DNA from: Microvirga zambiensis WSM3693
GTDB taxonomy: Bacteria > Pseudomonadota > Alphaproteobacteria > Rhizobiales > Beijerinckiaceae
Reading direction: 5' to 3'
Assembly (NCBI RefSeq): GCF_016735695.1
Contig: NZ_JAERQD010000003.1
Span: 186,001-250,000, forward strand
DNA: 64,000 nucleotides
Under the pieces are notes generated by a model that had not been told where the DNA came from, made no database searches, and saw nothing but the letters and a program-made list of their open reading frames with translations. The translations under genes were made by a program, and so were the position numbers. Positions 1-10,746 of this stretch are shown one piece after another (position 1 is the stretch's first letter; every line of letters begins with the position of its first letter).

Positions 1-1
1 G

Positions 2-1036
2 CTGGTCTTCACGGAAATGACCTGCGTGTCGCCGGAAGCGCGGATCACGCCCGGCTGCACGGGCTTGTGGAACGACGAGCAGGAAGCGGCCTGGAAGCGG
101 ATCGTCGATTTCATCCAAGACAACTCGGGAACGAAGTTCTGCCTGCAGCTCGGGCATTCAGGCCGCAAGGGCGCGACCAAGCTCATGTGGGAAGGAATGG
201 ACCGGCCTCTGGAGGAGGGCGCCTGGGACATCTGCTCCGCCTCGCCGATTCCTTACTTCCCCGACAGCCAGGTGCCGCGCGAGGCGACGCGCGCCGACAT
301 GGAATTGATCAAGCGGCAATTCGTGGAGGCCGCGCAGCGCGGGGAACGGGCCGGCTTCGACATGCTCGAGCTGCATTGCGCCCATGGCTACCTGTTCGCG
401 AGCTTCATCTCGCCGCTGACGAACAGCCGTACGGACGAGTATGGCGGCTCGCTCGAAAATCGCCTGCGCTTTCCGCTGGAGATCTTCGACGCCATGCGCG
501 AGGTCTGGCCGGCGCATAAGCCCATGTCGGTGCGCATCTCGGCGACCGATTGGGCCGAGGGCGGCATCACCGGTGACGAGGCGGTCGAGATCGCCCGCGC
601 CTTCGCCGAGCACGGCGTCGATCTCGTCGACGTCTCGACGGGCCAGACCGTGCGCGAGGCGCGGCCGATCTATGGGCGCATGTTCCAGACGCCGTTCTCC
701 GATCAGGTGCGCAACGAGGCGCGTGTCGCCACCATGTGCGTCGGCAACATCACGGCGGCGGATCAGGTGAACACGATTCTTGCCGCAGGACGTGCCGATC
801 TCGTCGCGCTCGGGCGGCCGCATCTGGTCGATCCGTTCTTCACCATGAAGGCTGCCGCTTGGTACGGCGCGAAGGACATCCACTGCCCGCCGCAATATCT
901 GGCAGGCCGAGATCAGATCTTCCGCAACTCGGTGCGCGACCGTCAGGATCTGGACGATCTCAAGGTGAAGGCGAAACCGAAGACGCGTGCCGAATTGAAG
1001 TTGGAAGCCGGCGAGAAGCCGCTTGCGGCGGAATGA
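2..1036 (+). CDS. Bifunctional salicylyl-CoA 5-hydroxylase / 2-aminobenzoyl-CoA monooxygenase-reductase, C-terminal part (5' end outside window)
   Basis: The reading frame is open to the left edge, so this is the C-terminal part of a longer protein. The visible 345 residues are an old-yellow-enzyme (FMN) domain: HSGRKGATK near residue 53, then HCAHGYLF and the family signature [18 protein letters not shown], and a C-terminal GRPHLVDP flavin-binding segment. In the known family an N-terminal FAD hydroxylase is fused to this domain; the hydroxylase hydroxylates an aryl-CoA and the OYE part reduces and dearomatises it. The following genes (SDR, hydratase, dehydrogenase, RidA) form a beta-oxidation-like set with touching ends, which supports CoA-ester aromatic degradation. 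Whether the substrate is salicylyl-CoA or 2-aminobenzoyl-CoA cannot be seen here; the RidA gene favours the amino compound. Confidence 0.88.
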   Translation: MVFTEMTCVSPEARITPGCTGLWNDEQEAAWKRIVDFIQDNSGTKFCLQLGHSGRKGATKLMWEGMDRPLEEGAWDICSASPIPYFPDSQVPREATRADMELIKRQFVEAAQRGERAGFDMLELHCAHGYLFASFISPLTNSRTDEYGGSLENRLRFPLEIFDAMREVWPAHKPMSVRISATDWAEGGITGDEAVEIARAFAEHGVDLVDVSTGQTVREARPIYGRMFQTPFSDQVRNEARVATMCVGNITAADQVNTILAAGRADLVALGRPHLVDPFFTMKAAAWYGAKDIHCPPQYLAGRDQIFRNSVRDRQDLDDLKVKAKPKTRAELKLEAGEKPLAAE

Positions 1037-1037
1037 G

Positions 1038-1805
1038 ATGACCATGACAAGTCTCAAAGGTCGGCATGCATTGGTGACGGGCGGAGGGCGCGGGATCGGC
1101 CGCGCCATCGCCGGCTGCCTTGTGAAAGCAGGGGCGACCGTCACGATCGTCGGGCGCTCTCCCGCAACGCTCGAACAGGCGATCATGCAGGGCGATGCGC
1201 ATGCTGCGGCTGTGGCCGACATCACGGACAGGCAGGCGGTCGAGGCTGCCGTTCAGGATGCCGTCATGCGCTATGGCCCGGTCGATCTTCTGATTGCCAA
1301 TGCTGGAGCGGCCGCCTCCGCACCCTTCATGAAGACGGGACCTGACATGTTCCGGCAGATGCTGGACGTGAACCTGCTCGGCGTCACCAACGCGGCGCAT
1401 GCGGTGCTCGGCTCCATGACCCAGCGCGGCTTCGGCCGCATCATTGCCGTGGCATCGACGGCGGGCCTCAAGGGCTATCCCTATGTGAGCGCCTATTGCG
1501 CCGCCAAGCACGCGGTGATCGGCTTCGTTCGCGCCCTGGCTTTGGAAACTGCAAGGAGTGGTGTCACGGTGAATGCGGTCTGCCCCGGCTTCACGGATAC
1601 GGACATCGTCGCCGAGAGCCTGACCCGCATCATGGAGAAGACCAGCAGAACCCGCGATGAGGCGCTCGCTGAGCTCGTGAAGCACAACCCGCAAGGCAGG
1701 CTCATCGACCCGTCGGAGGTTGCCGAGGCCGTGCTCTGGCTGTGCGGCGAGGGTGCACGCTCCGTCACAGGACAGGCCATCGCAGTGGCCGGGGGAGAGA
1801 TCTGA
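1038..1805 (+). CDS. SDR-family NAD(P)-dependent oxidoreductase (probable 3-hydroxyacyl-CoA dehydrogenase)
   Basis: This is a classical short-chain dehydrogenase of 255 residues. The cofactor motif TGGGRGIG is at 14-21, NAG at 88-90, and the catalytic set is N112, S140, Y153 and K157 (YCAAK). The start chosen is the ATG at 1038, two bases after the previous stop; an ATG two codons later (1044) is also possible. An open frame extends upstream to 1023 but has no better start. Position between the aryl-CoA monooxygenase and hydratase/dehydrogenase genes suggests that it oxidises or reduces a ring hydroxyl/keto-acyl-CoA intermediate. The exact substrate is inference. Confidence 0.88.
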   Translation: MTMTSLKGRHALVTGGGRGIGRAIAGCLVKAGATVTIVGRSPATLEQAIMQGDAHAAAVADITDRQAVEAAVQDAVMRYGPVDLLIANAGAAASAPFMKTGPDMFRQMLDVNLLGVTNAAHAVLGSMTQRGFGRIIAVASTAGLKGYPYVSAYCAAKHAVIGFVRALALETARSGVTVNAVCPGFTDTDIVAESLTRIMEKTSRTRDEALAELVKHNPQGRLIDPSEVAEAVLWLCGEGARSVTGQAIAVAGGEI

Positions 1806-1807
1806 CG

Positions 1808-2317
1808 ATGGATGATCAAGCCATTCCGCTCGACGCCGAAACCAAGGCGGTCGAGAAGCCTGAGGATCACCGGGAAGAGCTGCGCCTCTGGCTGCGGCTT
1901 CTCACCTGCTCAACCCTGATCGAGGGCGAGGTGCGCCGCCGCCTGCGCGAGCGCTTCGACGTCACGCTTCCCCGCTTCGACCTGATGGCGCAGCTCGACA
2001 AGGCGCCGGAGGGCATGAGCCTGTCCGATCTGTCGAAGCGCATGATGGTGTCGAACGGCAATCTCACCGGCCTCGTCGACCGGCTCGTCGCATCCGGCCA
2101 CGTAGCGCGAACCGTGTCCCCCACCGACCGGCGCGCCATGGTGATCAGCCTGACCGAGGCCGGCCGTGCCGAGTTCCGCACCATGGCAGGCGAGCACGAG
2201 CATTGGATCGCCGATCTCTTCGGCGATCTCAACACTAAGGATCGCAGCGATCTCATGCGGCTTCTCGCCAAGACCAAACTCTCGGCGCGTCGTGCGATCA
2301 TGGGAGACGAAAAGTGA
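1808..2317 (+). CDS. MarR-family transcriptional regulator
   Basis: A 169-residue winged-helix regulator. The recognition region [22 protein letters not shown] is followed by the wing motif [16 protein letters not shown], both typical of MarR. The ATG at 1808 lies two bases after the SDR stop; an upstream in-frame extension to 1742 overlaps the SDR gene and has no family similarity. The gene is embedded in the operon it probably controls, and its stop overlaps the GTG start of the hydratase. MarR proteins of aromatic-acid clusters usually respond to the CoA thioester; that ligand is inference. The presumed operator would lie upstream of the window. Confidence 0.9.
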   Translation: MDDQAIPLDAETKAVEKPEDHREELRLWLRLLTCSTLIEGEVRRRLRERFDVTLPRFDLMAQLDKAPEGMSLSDLSKRMMVSNGNLTGLVDRLVASGHVARTVSPTDRRAMVISLTEAGRAEFRTMAGEHEHWIADLFGDLNTKDRSDLMRLLAKTKLSARRAIMGDEK

Positions 2318-3150
2318 CGCAATTCGCCAATTCCGTGACCCTGCCGCTCTCGTCCTACGAGCCTCAGCATTTCTTGCTGGCGGTCGACGGGCCCGTTGCG
2401 ACGGTGACGCTCAATCGCCCGGACAAGAAGAACCCTCTCACCTTCGAGAGCTATCGCGAGCTGGCCGATTTCTTCCATGCCTGCGCCAAGGACGAGGGCG
2501 TGAAGGCAATCGTCATCACGGGTGCCGGCGGCAATTTCTCCTCCGGCGGCGACGTGTTCGAGATCATCGGTCCGCTCGTCGCGATGGACACGAAGGGCCT
2601 CACCGCCTTCACGCGCATGACGGGCGAACTGGTGAAGGCGATGCGCGCCGCGCCGCAGCCGATTGTTGCGTCCGTCGAGGGCATCTGCGCGGGCGCTGGA
2701 GCCATCGTCGCCATGGCCTCCGATCTGCGTCTTGCGGCGCCGGGCGCGAAGGTGGCCTTCCTGTTCAACAAAGTCGGCCTTGCCGGCTGCGACATGGGCG
2801 CTTGCGCCATCCTTCCGCGCATCGTCGGGCAGGGCCGCGCGTCCGAATTGCTCTATACCGGCCGCTTCATGAGCGCGGAGGAGGGCGAGCGCTGGGGCTT
2901 CTTCAGCCGCCTCGTTGAAGCCGGTTCGCTTCTCGATGAAGCGCAGGCTCTTGCGCGCACCATCGGCACAGGCCCGACCTACGCCAACACCATGACCAAG
3001 CGCATGCTTGCGATGGAATGGGCGATGTCGGTCGAGGAGGCCATCGAGGCGGAAGCCGTGGCGCAGGCTTTGTGCATGACGACGGAAGATTTCGCGCGCG
3101 CCTACCGCGCCTTCGCGGCGAAGGAAAAGCCGGTGTTCCAGGGAGATTGA
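2314..3150 (+). CDS. Enoyl-CoA hydratase/isomerase (crotonase) family protein
   Basis: 278 residues with the crotonase fold signatures: [16 protein letters not shown] near the N terminus, the oxyanion-hole segment SSGGDVFEI near 80, and [17 protein letters not shown] near 125-141. Start is a GTG at 2314 that overlaps the marR stop (GTGA), showing translational coupling. It probably hydrates or hydrolyses a cyclic enoyl-CoA formed after ring reduction. The stretch around GLAGCDMGA differs from the usual catalytic-glutamate segment of classical hydratases, so a related crotonase reaction such as ring cleavage is possible. Confidence 0.87.
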   Translation: MTQFANSVTLPLSSYEPQHFLLAVDGPVATVTLNRPDKKNPLTFESYRELADFFHACAKDEGVKAIVITGAGGNFSSGGDVFEIIGPLVAMDTKGLTAFTRMTGELVKAMRAAPQPIVASVEGICAGAGAIVAMASDLRLAAPGAKVAFLFNKVGLAGCDMGACAILPRIVGQGRASELLYTGRFMSAEEGERWGFFSRLVEAGSLLDEAQALARTIGTGPTYANTMTKRMLAMEWAMSVEEAIEAEAVAQALCMTTEDFARAYRAFAAKEKPVFQGD

Positions 3151-3151
3151 C

Positions 3152-4339
3152 GTGATCGACGCAAGCTTTCTCTCTTGGCCGTTCTTCGAAGACCGCCATC
3201 GGCAATTCGCCGGTGGCCTGAAGGCCTGGGCTGCGAAGGATATCAAGCCGCTCGTCGATCATCACGACGTCGACGCCTCCTGCCGACGTCTCGTAACCCA
3301 CTTGGGCGAAGCCGGCTGGCTCAAGGCGGTGGTGCCGGAAGCCTATGGCGGGCTTTATCCCTCCTTCGATGTGCGCACCCTTTGCATCGCGCGGGAGACG
3401 CTCGCTTTCCATGACGGCCTCGCCGATTTCGCCTTCGCGATGCAGGGGCTCGGCACGGGGCCGATCACGCTGTTCGGCTCCGAGGCACTGAGAGCGAAAT
3501 ATCTGCCGCTGGTGGCCAGAGGTGAGGCCATCGCGGCCTTCGCGCTGTCCGAGCCGGAAGCCGGGTCCGACGTCGCCGCCATGAGCACGACGGCGACGCC
3601 GGACGGGCCGGACCATGTGCGGATCGACGGCGTCAAGACCTGGATTTCCAACGGCGGAATTGCCGACCATTATGTGGTCTTCGCCCGCTCGGGCGAGGCT
3701 CCCGGCGCGAAGGGCCTCTCGGCCTATCTGGTCGCCGCACAGTCGCCGGGGCTGATCGTCGAGAACCGCATCGACGTCATCGCACCGCATCCGCTCGCGA
3801 CCCTGCGCTTCGACAATTGCCGCGTGCCGCTCTCGCACAGGATCGGCGGCCCGGGAGAAGGCTTCAAGGTGGCGATGGCGACCCTCGACGTCTTCCGCTC
3901 CACGGTGGGCGCCGCGGCGCTAGGGCTCGCGCGGCGTGCATTGTCGGAAGCACTTCAGCATGCCGCTTCGCGCAAGCTCTTCGGCGCGCCGCTCGGTGAC
4001 TTGCAGATGACGCAAAGCTCTCTTGCCGACATGGCAACGGGCGTGGACAGCGCAGCGCTCCTCGTCTATCGCGCCGCCTGGACGAAGGATCAGGGCGCGC
4101 CTCGGGTCACGCGCGAGGCCGCCATGGCGAAGATGCATGCCACGGAGACCGCGCAGAGCGTGATCGACAAGGCCGTGCAGATCTTCGGTGGCCTCGGCGT
4201 CACCAAGGGCGTGAAGGTCGAGGAGCTTTACCGGGAAATCCGGGCGCTGCGGATCTATGAAGGCGCCACCGAGGTGCAGAAGATCGTGATCGCACGCGAG
4301 ATGCTGAAGATGATGGACGCTCCGCGTTCCGCCAATTAA
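3152..4339 (+). CDS. Acyl-CoA dehydrogenase
   Basis: A 395-residue FAD-dependent acyl-CoA dehydrogenase. The middle domain has [14 protein letters not shown] (flavin and substrate binding) and [18 protein letters not shown]. The C-terminal domain has [11 protein letters not shown] and [18 protein letters not shown], whose glutamate matches the usual catalytic base. Start is a GTG two bases after the hydratase stop, so the genes are co-transcribed. In this cluster it would introduce or remove a double bond in an alicyclic acyl-CoA. Confidence 0.92.
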   Translation: MIDASFLSWPFFEDRHRQFAGGLKAWAAKDIKPLVDHHDVDASCRRLVTHLGEAGWLKAVVPEAYGGLYPSFDVRTLCIARETLAFHDGLADFAFAMQGLGTGPITLFGSEALRAKYLPLVARGEAIAAFALSEPEAGSDVAAMSTTATPDGPDHVRIDGVKTWISNGGIADHYVVFARSGEAPGAKGLSAYLVAAQSPGLIVENRIDVIAPHPLATLRFDNCRVPLSHRIGGPGEGFKVAMATLDVFRSTVGAAALGLARRALSEALQHAASRKLFGAPLGDLQMTQSSLADMATGVDSAALLVYRAAWTKDQGAPRVTREAAMAKMHATETAQSVIDKAVQIFGGLGVTKGVKVEELYREIRALRIYEGATEVQKIVIAREMLKMMDAPRSAN

Positions 4340-4352
4340 GGGAGAAACAACA

Positions 4353-4790
4353 ATGACAGCCGCGATGGAAGGCACTCCCATGCCTGCGGACGGACCGGAG
4401 GTCCTCAACCCGAAGCATTGGCCGGTGCCGAAAGGCTATGCCAACGGCATGATGGCAGAAGGTCGCGTGCTCGTAACCGGCGGCATCGTCGGCTGGGACG
4501 AGACCGGAACATTCCCCGAGGGCTTCGTCGCGCAGGCGCGTCAGACCCTGGACAACATCCGCGCCATTCTCGCCGAGGGCGGAGCCGAGCCACGGCATCT
4601 TGTGCGGCTGACCTGGTATGTGGTCGATATCGAAGAATATCTGGCGAGCCTGCGCGAGCTTGGCCGTGCCTACCGCGAGGTCTTCGGCACCCATTATCCC
4701 GCCATGGCGCTGGTTCAGGTCGTGCGCCTCGTGGAGAGGAAGGCGCGTCTCGAGATCGAAGCCACGGCCGTCGTTCCAAGCACACGGTAG
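4353..4790 (+). CDS. RidA-family enamine/imine deaminase-like protein
   Basis: 145 residues of the YjgF/YER057c/UK114 fold. The C-terminal QVVRLVERKARLEIEATAV matches the segment carrying the conserved arginine of RidA; here it is R125. RidA proteins hydrolyse reactive enamines and imines to ketones plus ammonia. It is the last gene of the aromatic operon, with the ribosome site AGGGAGAA 13 bases after the dehydrogenase stop. Because the 2-aminobenzoyl-CoA reductase product is an enamine, this protein is a good candidate for ammonia release; that is inference. Confidence 0.88.
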   Translation: MTAAMEGTPMPADGPEVLNPKHWPVPKGYANGMMAEGRVLVTGGIVGWDETGTFPEGFVAQARQTLDNIRAILAEGGAEPRHLVRLTWYVVDIEEYLASLRELGRAYREVFGTHYPAMALVQVVRLVERKARLEIEATAVVPSTR

Positions 4791-4837
4791 GTCGTCGACC
4801 ATCCTGCGACAAATCAACAGTGTTGCAAGAATGCCTG

Positions 4838-4861
4838 CCGGCCCGACAACCGTCGGACCGG
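4838..4861 (+). terminator. Hairpin after the aromatic degradation operon
   Basis: A 10-bp stem with one mismatch and an AACC loop (4838-4847 with 4852-4861), followed by a second short GGCCG/CGGCC hairpin and GTTTCC. It sits 48 bases after the ridA stop. There is no clean T run, so it may be a weak terminator or a 3' end stabiliser. The rest of 4791-4947 shows no further recognisable element. Confidence 0.4.
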
Positions 4862-4947
4862 GCCGAAAAACGGCCGTTTCCGATCTAGTATTACATTGCC
4901 GCTCTGCGCTGAATAGCACCTGAATCAGGTCCATCAGCAGGTCTTCT

Positions 4948-6423
4948 ATGCTGCATTCCAAAAGCGAGAGATTCACCGTTCCGCCGTCGAGCGAGTTGGC
5001 CGACGATGCAGAGATGTTCGAGCTGGCGCCCGTATCGCTCTGGCTTGAGGATTACAGCGGCCTCAAGGCACTCTTCGAACGCTGGCGTGCTGAGGGCGTG
5101 ACATCGCTGCGGGATTATCTCCTGGAGGACGTCGCGCGCGTCGAGGCCTGCTCCAGCCAGATCCGCGTCATCAAGGTGAACCGCCGGACCCTCGGCATGT
5201 TCGAAGCGGAGGATCTGTCGCATCTGGTCGGCAATCTCGACCGGATCTTTCGCAATGACATGCTGAAGACCCATATTGAGGAGCTCGTGCAGCTCTGGGA
5301 GGGGCGGACGGAGTTCTTCAGCGACACGGTGAACTATACTCTCTCCGGCCGCAGGCTCGATATACAGCTCAAGGGCAGCATCCTGCCCGGGCATGAGGGC
5401 GGATGGGATCGGGTCCTGATCGCCATCGAGGACGTCACCGAGCGCGAATCCGCGCGCCGGCAGCTCTCCAGCAGCGAAACCTATGCCCGCGGCCTGTTCG
5501 AGCATTCTCCCGTTTCGCTCTGGGTCGAGGATTTCAGCGCGGTCAAGCAGCTTCTCGACGAGGTGCGTCGCCAGGGGATCATCGATTTTCGCGTGTTCAC
5601 CGATGTGCATCCGGAATTTGTCACGCGCTGCATGAGCGAGATCCGTGTGATCGACGTCAACCGGCATACGCTGGAACTGTTTGCGGCCGCCGACAAGCAG
5701 ACCCTGCTGATGCGCCTAGGCGATGTCTTTCGCGACGAGATGCACGAGCATTTCAGGGAGCAGCTGATCGATCTGTGGAACGGAAAGATCTTCCAGCAGC
5801 GCGAGGTGGTGAATTATTCCCTCGCCGGCGACGAGCTTCACCTGCATCTGCAGTTCTCCGTGCTGCCCGGCTACGAGAAGGACTGGTCTCTGGTGCAGGT
5901 CGCGCTGACCGACATCACCGCGCGCAAGCGGGCCGAGGCCTATCTCGAATATCTCGGCAAGCACGACGTTCTGACCAAGCTCTACAATCGCACCTTCTAT
6001 GTCGACGAGCTGAACCGGCTCGAGCGGAAGGGACCGTTCCCGGTCACAATCGTCATCATCGACCTGAACGGCCTGAAAGCCGCGAACGATCAGCTCGGAC
6101 ATGGGTCCGGCGACGCATTGCTGCGCCGCGCCGGCGAGGTGCTCAGCAAGGCGGTCGACAAGCCCTCCTATGCCGCGCGCATCGGTGGCGACGAATTCGC
6201 CCTGCTGATGCCGGGCACCGACGAGCGCGATGCCAAGAGCGTGATGGAAGGCATCGAGAACCTGCTCGAAGTGAACAACCAGTTCTATACGGGTCTGCCG
6301 CTCAGCTTCGCCATGGGCGCCGCAACGAGCCAGCCGGGCGAGAGGCTGGAGGCCGTGGTGAAGCGCGCCGATCTCCTCATGTACGAGGCGAAGCGCGCCT
6401 ATTACGCAGCTGCTAAGGGGTAG
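4948..6423 (+). CDS. Diguanylate cyclase with two tandem PAS-like sensor domains
   Basis: 491 residues, cytoplasmic (no membrane segment seen). Residues about 27-162 and 187-322 are two related PAS-like domains with an exact offset of 160 residues (APVSLWLED at 27, SPVSLWVED at 187; VNYTLSGRRL and VNYSLAGDEL). A GGDEF domain follows from about 335: HDVLTKLYNR, DLNGLKAANDQLGHGSGD, and the active-site loop RIGGDEFALL (GGDEF at 413-417). The product is expected to be cyclic di-GMP. The RxxD inhibitory I-site expected just before GGDEF reads DKPS instead, so product inhibition is probably absent. No EAL domain follows. ATG at 4948 is the first start in the frame. Confidence 0.92.
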   Translation: MLHSKSERFTVPPSSELADDAEMFELAPVSLWLEDYSGLKALFERWRAEGVTSLRDYLLEDVARVEACSSQIRVIKVNRRTLGMFEAEDLSHLVGNLDRIFRNDMLKTHIEELVQLWEGRTEFFSDTVNYTLSGRRLDIQLKGSILPGHEGGWDRVLIAIEDVTERESARRQLSSSETYARGLFEHSPVSLWVEDFSAVKQLLDEVRRQGIIDFRVFTDVHPEFVTRCMSEIRVIDVNRHTLELFAAADKQTLLMRLGDVFRDEMHEHFREQLIDLWNGKIFQQREVVNYSLAGDELHLHLQFSVLPGYEKDWSLVQVALTDITARKRAEAYLEYLGKHDVLTKLYNRTFYVDELNRLERKGPFPVTIVIIDLNGLKAANDQLGHGSGDALLRRAGEVLSKAVDKPSYAARIGGDEFALLMPGTDERDAKSVMEGIENLLEVNNQFYTGLPLSFAMGAATSQPGERLEAVVKRADLLMYEAKRAYYAAAKG

Positions 6424-6444
6424 GCACGGCGTGTCATGCTTTCG

Positions 6445-6555
6445 CACGTCATGGCCGGTCTCGTACCAACCATCCCGATAAGAAGAAAGCCGCGCCTTTC
6501 AAATCGAGATCACCGGCACCGATCCCCGGATCAAGTCCGGGGAGGTGATGACATG
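6445..6555. repeat. Interspersed palindromic repeat, family A (decayed copy)
   Basis: The left arm begins CGTCATGGCCGG and the right arm ends in GGTGATGACA, with CATCCCGAT and ATCACCGGCAC inside. The same arms occur at 32494, 43906, 50139 and 54179. This copy has lost part of its symmetry. It lies between the convergent cyclase and greA-like genes. Confidence 0.65.
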
Positions 6556-6571
6556 CGGGAAAAACCGGCTT

Positions 6572-7039
6572 TCACAAACCGATCTCGACGATCTCGGCGG
6601 TGGTCTGCCCGATCGGCACGACATCGCCGATTTCCTTGCCCATGAGCGCTTGGGCCAGCGGCGAGACATAGGAGAGACTTCCCTTCGCCGGATCAGCCTC
6701 GTCCTCGCCGACGATCCGATAGGTCTGCCGTCTCCCATCTTCCCGCTCGAACGTGACCTTTGCGCCGAACCGGACATGCGATGCGTCCGTCGGCGGAGGT
6801 GCGACCTCTGCCGAGGCGCGCCGGGCGGACCAATAGCGCAAGTCGCGGGAGAGGCGCGCCAATTCGGCCTTATCGTCGGTGGCTTGGGTGGCGGTGAGAC
6901 GCTTTTCCAGATCCTCGATCTCGGCATCCATCTGGGCCAAGCCCGATGGTGTGACGAGATGATGCGGGCTGATCATCCGGTCCGGCAGGTCCTCGAAGGC
7001 TTCTCCGCCCTCGGTTTCGCGAACAAAGGCACGGCTCAT
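6572..7039 (-). CDS. GreA/GreB-family transcription elongation factor-like protein
   Basis: 155 residues. An N-terminal coiled-coil (about 48-75, SGLAQMDAEIEDLEKRL) is followed by a FKBP-like C-terminal domain (VRFGAKVTFEREDGRRQTYRIVGEDEAD; SPLAQALMGKEIGDVV). Members bind the RNA polymerase secondary channel and help restart backtracked complexes or act as Rnk-like regulators. The N-terminal stretch MSRAFVRETEGGEAFEDLPD is typical of the alphaproteobacterial paralogue rather than canonical GreA. Monocistronic, with a small gap to the livM stop. Confidence 0.87.
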   Translation of the reverse strand: MSRAFVRETEGGEAFEDLPDRMISPHHLVTPSGLAQMDAEIEDLEKRLTATQATDDKAELARLSRDLRYWSARRASAEVAPPPTDASHVRFGAKVTFEREDGRRQTYRIVGEDEADPAKGSLSYVSPLAQALMGKEIGDVVPIGQTTAEIVEIGL

Positions 7040-7104
7040 TCACGTCTCCTCCGCTCTTCGAGAGAAAACGGTTCGAGGCTGCCTAAGGTTTCCGGATTCA
7101 GCCT

Positions 7105-8223
7105 TTATTGCCTCGCTTGCCTGAGCCTGCCGACGATGCCGCCCGGGAACGCGTAGACGCTGACGATGAACAATGCGCCGAGCCACAGTAGCCAGCGGTC
7201 GGGATGGATGATGTTCGGAAGGATAGGCAAGCCCGCCAGGGCGGCGCTGCCGGCGCCCATCAGCACCTGCAGGTAGCTCTGTGCCAGGACGAACAAAGCA
7301 GCGCCGATGACGGCCCCATACATGGTGCCCATGCCGCCGATCACCACCATCAGCAGGATGTCGACCATGATCGAGAAGGAGAGAGTGGTGTCCGGCCCGT
7401 TATAGCGCAGCCAGAGCGCCATGAGAGCGCCGGCAATCGTCGCAGCGAGAGCGGAGATGACGGAGGCGGCGGTGCGATAGGCGACCACGCGGTATCCGAG
7501 CGCCTCGGCGCGGAATTCGTTCTCGCGGATCGCCTGCAGCACGCGTCCGAAGGGCGAGTTCACGATGCGGAGCAGAGCCAGGAAGACGAGGAGCGAGACG
7601 AAGAAGACGAGGTAGTAGGCGATGAGCCGCCCATTGATCACGGTGCCGAAGATTGGCTCGGAAAGAAGCCGGAAAGCCGGGCGCAGGGAAGGAGGCAGCT
7701 GGAACGAAAGGCCGTCCTCGCCGCCGGTGATGTTCGACAGCTGCGAGGCCAGAACGGCTGCGGCGGATGCCACCGCCAGGGTGATCATCGAGAAGAAGAT
7801 GGCCCTGACGCGTAAGGACAGAAGTCCGATGGCGATCGCGAGCACGGCAGACAGGGCAAGGGCGGCGACGAGCCCGATGGCGGCAGATCCCCAGCTCGGC
7901 CCCATGCGCTCGAGCGCGATGGCGATGCCGTAGCCGCCGATGCCGAAGAACATGGTGTGGGCGAAGGAGACGATGCCGGAATAGCCGAGCAGAAGATCGT
8001 AACTCGCCACGAGCACGATGAAGACGCAGATCTTCGCCGCAGTGCCGACCGGCTGGCTGCCGGAGAAGAGGAACGGCGTCGCGGCGAGCAGCAGCAGGAT
8101 CGCGAGGAGAATGACGCTGAGCACGCGCGAGCGCGGAAGATCAGACGATAGGAGCGTGCTCAGAAAGCCGCTGCGCCGGCGGGTTTCGTCGAAGGGAAGG
8201 GCGAGGGCTGGGGATGTGCTCAT
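7105..8223 (-). CDS. livM: Branched-chain amino acid-type ABC transporter permease, LivM subunit
   Basis: 372 residues with about nine to ten hydrophobic segments and the LivM signature region GYSGIVSFAHTMFFGIGGYG followed by IGLLSLRVRAIFFSMITLA and the EAA-like loop GRVLQAIRENEFRAEALGY. The ATG at 8223 overlaps the livH stop (ATGA); an upstream frame extension to 8469 lies inside livH and is not real. It forms the inner-membrane channel with LivH. The proximity to aromatic degradation genes makes an aromatic acid ligand possible. Confidence 0.92.
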   Translation of the reverse strand: MSTSPALALPFDETRRRSGFLSTLLSSDLPRSRVLSVILLAILLLLAATPFLFSGSQPVGTAAKICVFIVLVASYDLLLGYSGIVSFAHTMFFGIGGYGIAIALERMGPSWGSAAIGLVAALALSAVLAIAIGLLSLRVRAIFFSMITLAVASAAAVLASQLSNITGGEDGLSFQLPPSLRPAFRLLSEPIFGTVINGRLIAYYLVFFVSLLVFLALLRIVNSPFGRVLQAIRENEFRAEALGYRVVAYRTAASVISALAATIAGALMALWLRYNGPDTTLSFSIMVDILLMVVIGGMGTMYGAVIGAALFVLAQSYLQVLMGAGSAALAGLPILPNIIHPDRWLLWLGALFIVSVYAFPGGIVGRLRQARQ

Positions 8224-9238
8224 CGGCGCGCCACCGGAAACAGGCCCTGCGGACGCCAGATCAGCACCAGGGCCATGACGAGGATGTTGGAGATCAAGGC
8301 GAGCTTCGGCTCGATGAAGCCGACATAATTTGCGACGAGAGCGACGAGGATCGAGCCGACGAAGCAGCCGCCGACCGAGCCGAGGCCGCCGATGATGATG
8401 ACGATGAAGACCAGCACCATCACTTCCATGCCCATGCCGGCGGTCAGCGTCTGCCGGTAGAAGGCCCACATGACGCCCCCTAAGCCGGCAAGCGCCGAGC
8501 CTGCGATGAAGACGCTGACGAAGAGGCGGCGGATGCGGTAGCCGAGAGCCTCGACCATCTCGGGATTCTCCACGCCAGCCCGGATCAGCAGGCCGAGGCG
8601 GGTGCGGTTAAGGAGCAACTGCATGCCGAGGAACACGGCAAGGCCGATCACCACCGCTACCACGCGATAGCGTTCCATGACGACATCGCCGAAGACGAAG
8701 GCGCCGCGAAGCGATTGCGGCAGCGGGATCGGGATCGGCGAGGCGCCCCAGATCGCGTGGATCGCCTGCTCGGTGACGATCAGGCCGCCCATGGTGACGA
8801 GGATCTGCTTCAGGTGGCTGCCATAGACCGGGCGCACGATGACGCGCTCGAAGACCGCGCCGACCACGCCGGTCACCGCCATGGCGCACAGGATGCACAG
8901 CCCCAGCAGCGCGAGGTTGAGCCCGATCGAATCCGCCTGCGCCCAGCCGGCCAGAGGCCCGAGCACGATGAGCGTGGCGTAGGCGCCGAGCGAGATGAAG
9001 ACGCCGTGGCCGAAATTGATGATGTCCATCAGGCCGAAGACGAGGGTGAGGCCCGACGCCATGAGGAAGATCATCATGCCCATGGCGAGGCCTGCGAGGG
9101 TGAGCGTCACCCAGGTCGAGGGACTGCCGACGAAGGGCAGTGCCAGCAGAGCGAGAGCGGGTACGAGGAACAGTGGGAGCCAATCGGTCTTGGCGCGCGG
9201 CAGCTCGGTCGGGGCGGAGGATTCGGCAGCCATGTCGC

Positions 9239-9242
<4 letters not shown>
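8220..9242 (-). CDS. livH: Branched-chain amino acid-type ABC transporter permease, LivH subunit
   Basis: 340 residues, about eight to nine membrane segments. Typical motifs are TLVFGLMDIINFGHGVFISLGAY and GLLIRAGVENPEMVEALGY, the latter being the ATPase contact loop. Start ATG at 9242 overlaps the livF stop by four bases (ATGA); an open extension to 9803 is livF read in another frame. The stop overlaps livM in the same way, so H and M are translationally coupled. Confidence 0.92.
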
Positions 9243-9956
<714 letters not shown>

Positions 9957-9964
<8 letters not shown>

Positions 9965-10736
9965 GGGCAGCCTCCACGCCGAGATAGGCTTCCTGCACGA
10001 CCGGCGAGGCGATCACCTCCGCAGGCTCGCCATCGGCAACGAGCGTGCCGTTATGCAGCACGATGATGCGGTCGGAGAGCGAGCGCACCACGTCCATCTT
10101 GTGCTCGACGAGAAGCACCGTGGCATCGCCGCGCTGCTTGATGTCGTGAATGAGCTCGAGCACGGTCGGCACCTCGTCGACGCTCATGCCGGCGGTGGGC
10201 TCGTCGAACATGAAGACCTTCGGCTCCATCGCGATCAGCAGCGCGACTTCGAGCTTGCGCTGGTCGCCATGCGAGAGAGCCTTCGGCGCGATGTGGCGCT
10301 TGTCGGCGAGGCGCACCCGTTCCAGCACGCTTTCGGCCTGCTCGATCAGGTCGCGGCGCGTATTCCACACCTTGAACAGGGACCATCCCGCCTCGGCACG
10401 GCTCTGGACGGCGAGGCGCACGTTCTCGAGCGCGGTCAATTGCGGAAACAGGTTGGTGAGCTGGAAGGCGCGCCCGAGCCCGCGCCGCGTTCGCGCGGCG
10501 GGCGCAAGCGTCGTGATATCCTCGCCCTCGACGATCACCTTGCCGGACGTGGCCTTCAGCTGACCGGAGATGAGATTGAAATAGGTGGTCTTGCCGGCGC
10601 CGTTCGGGCCGACGATGGCGGTCAGCGTGCCGGGCGTGAACCGGCACGACACGTCGTTGACGGCAACGTGGCCGCCGAAGCGAATGGTAAGCCCGCGCGT
10701 TTCGAGCGCGGGCGTCGTTGTCGTTGCAGGTGTCAC
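9957..10736 (-). CDS. livG: ABC transporter ATP-binding protein, LivG type
   Basis: 259 residues. Walker A GPNGAGKT, LivG-type signature LSHGDQRKLE, Walker B VFMFDEPTAGMS and VEHKMD H-loop. The start lies 11 bases after the livK stop. Together with LivF it forms the nucleotide-binding dimer of the importer. Confidence 0.94.
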
Positions 10737-10746
10737 AGATCGCCGC

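Noticed and set aside
6445..6555. Family A palindromes as insertion sequences
   Set aside because: They are only 80-115 bases long and encode no transposase; target duplications could not be seen.
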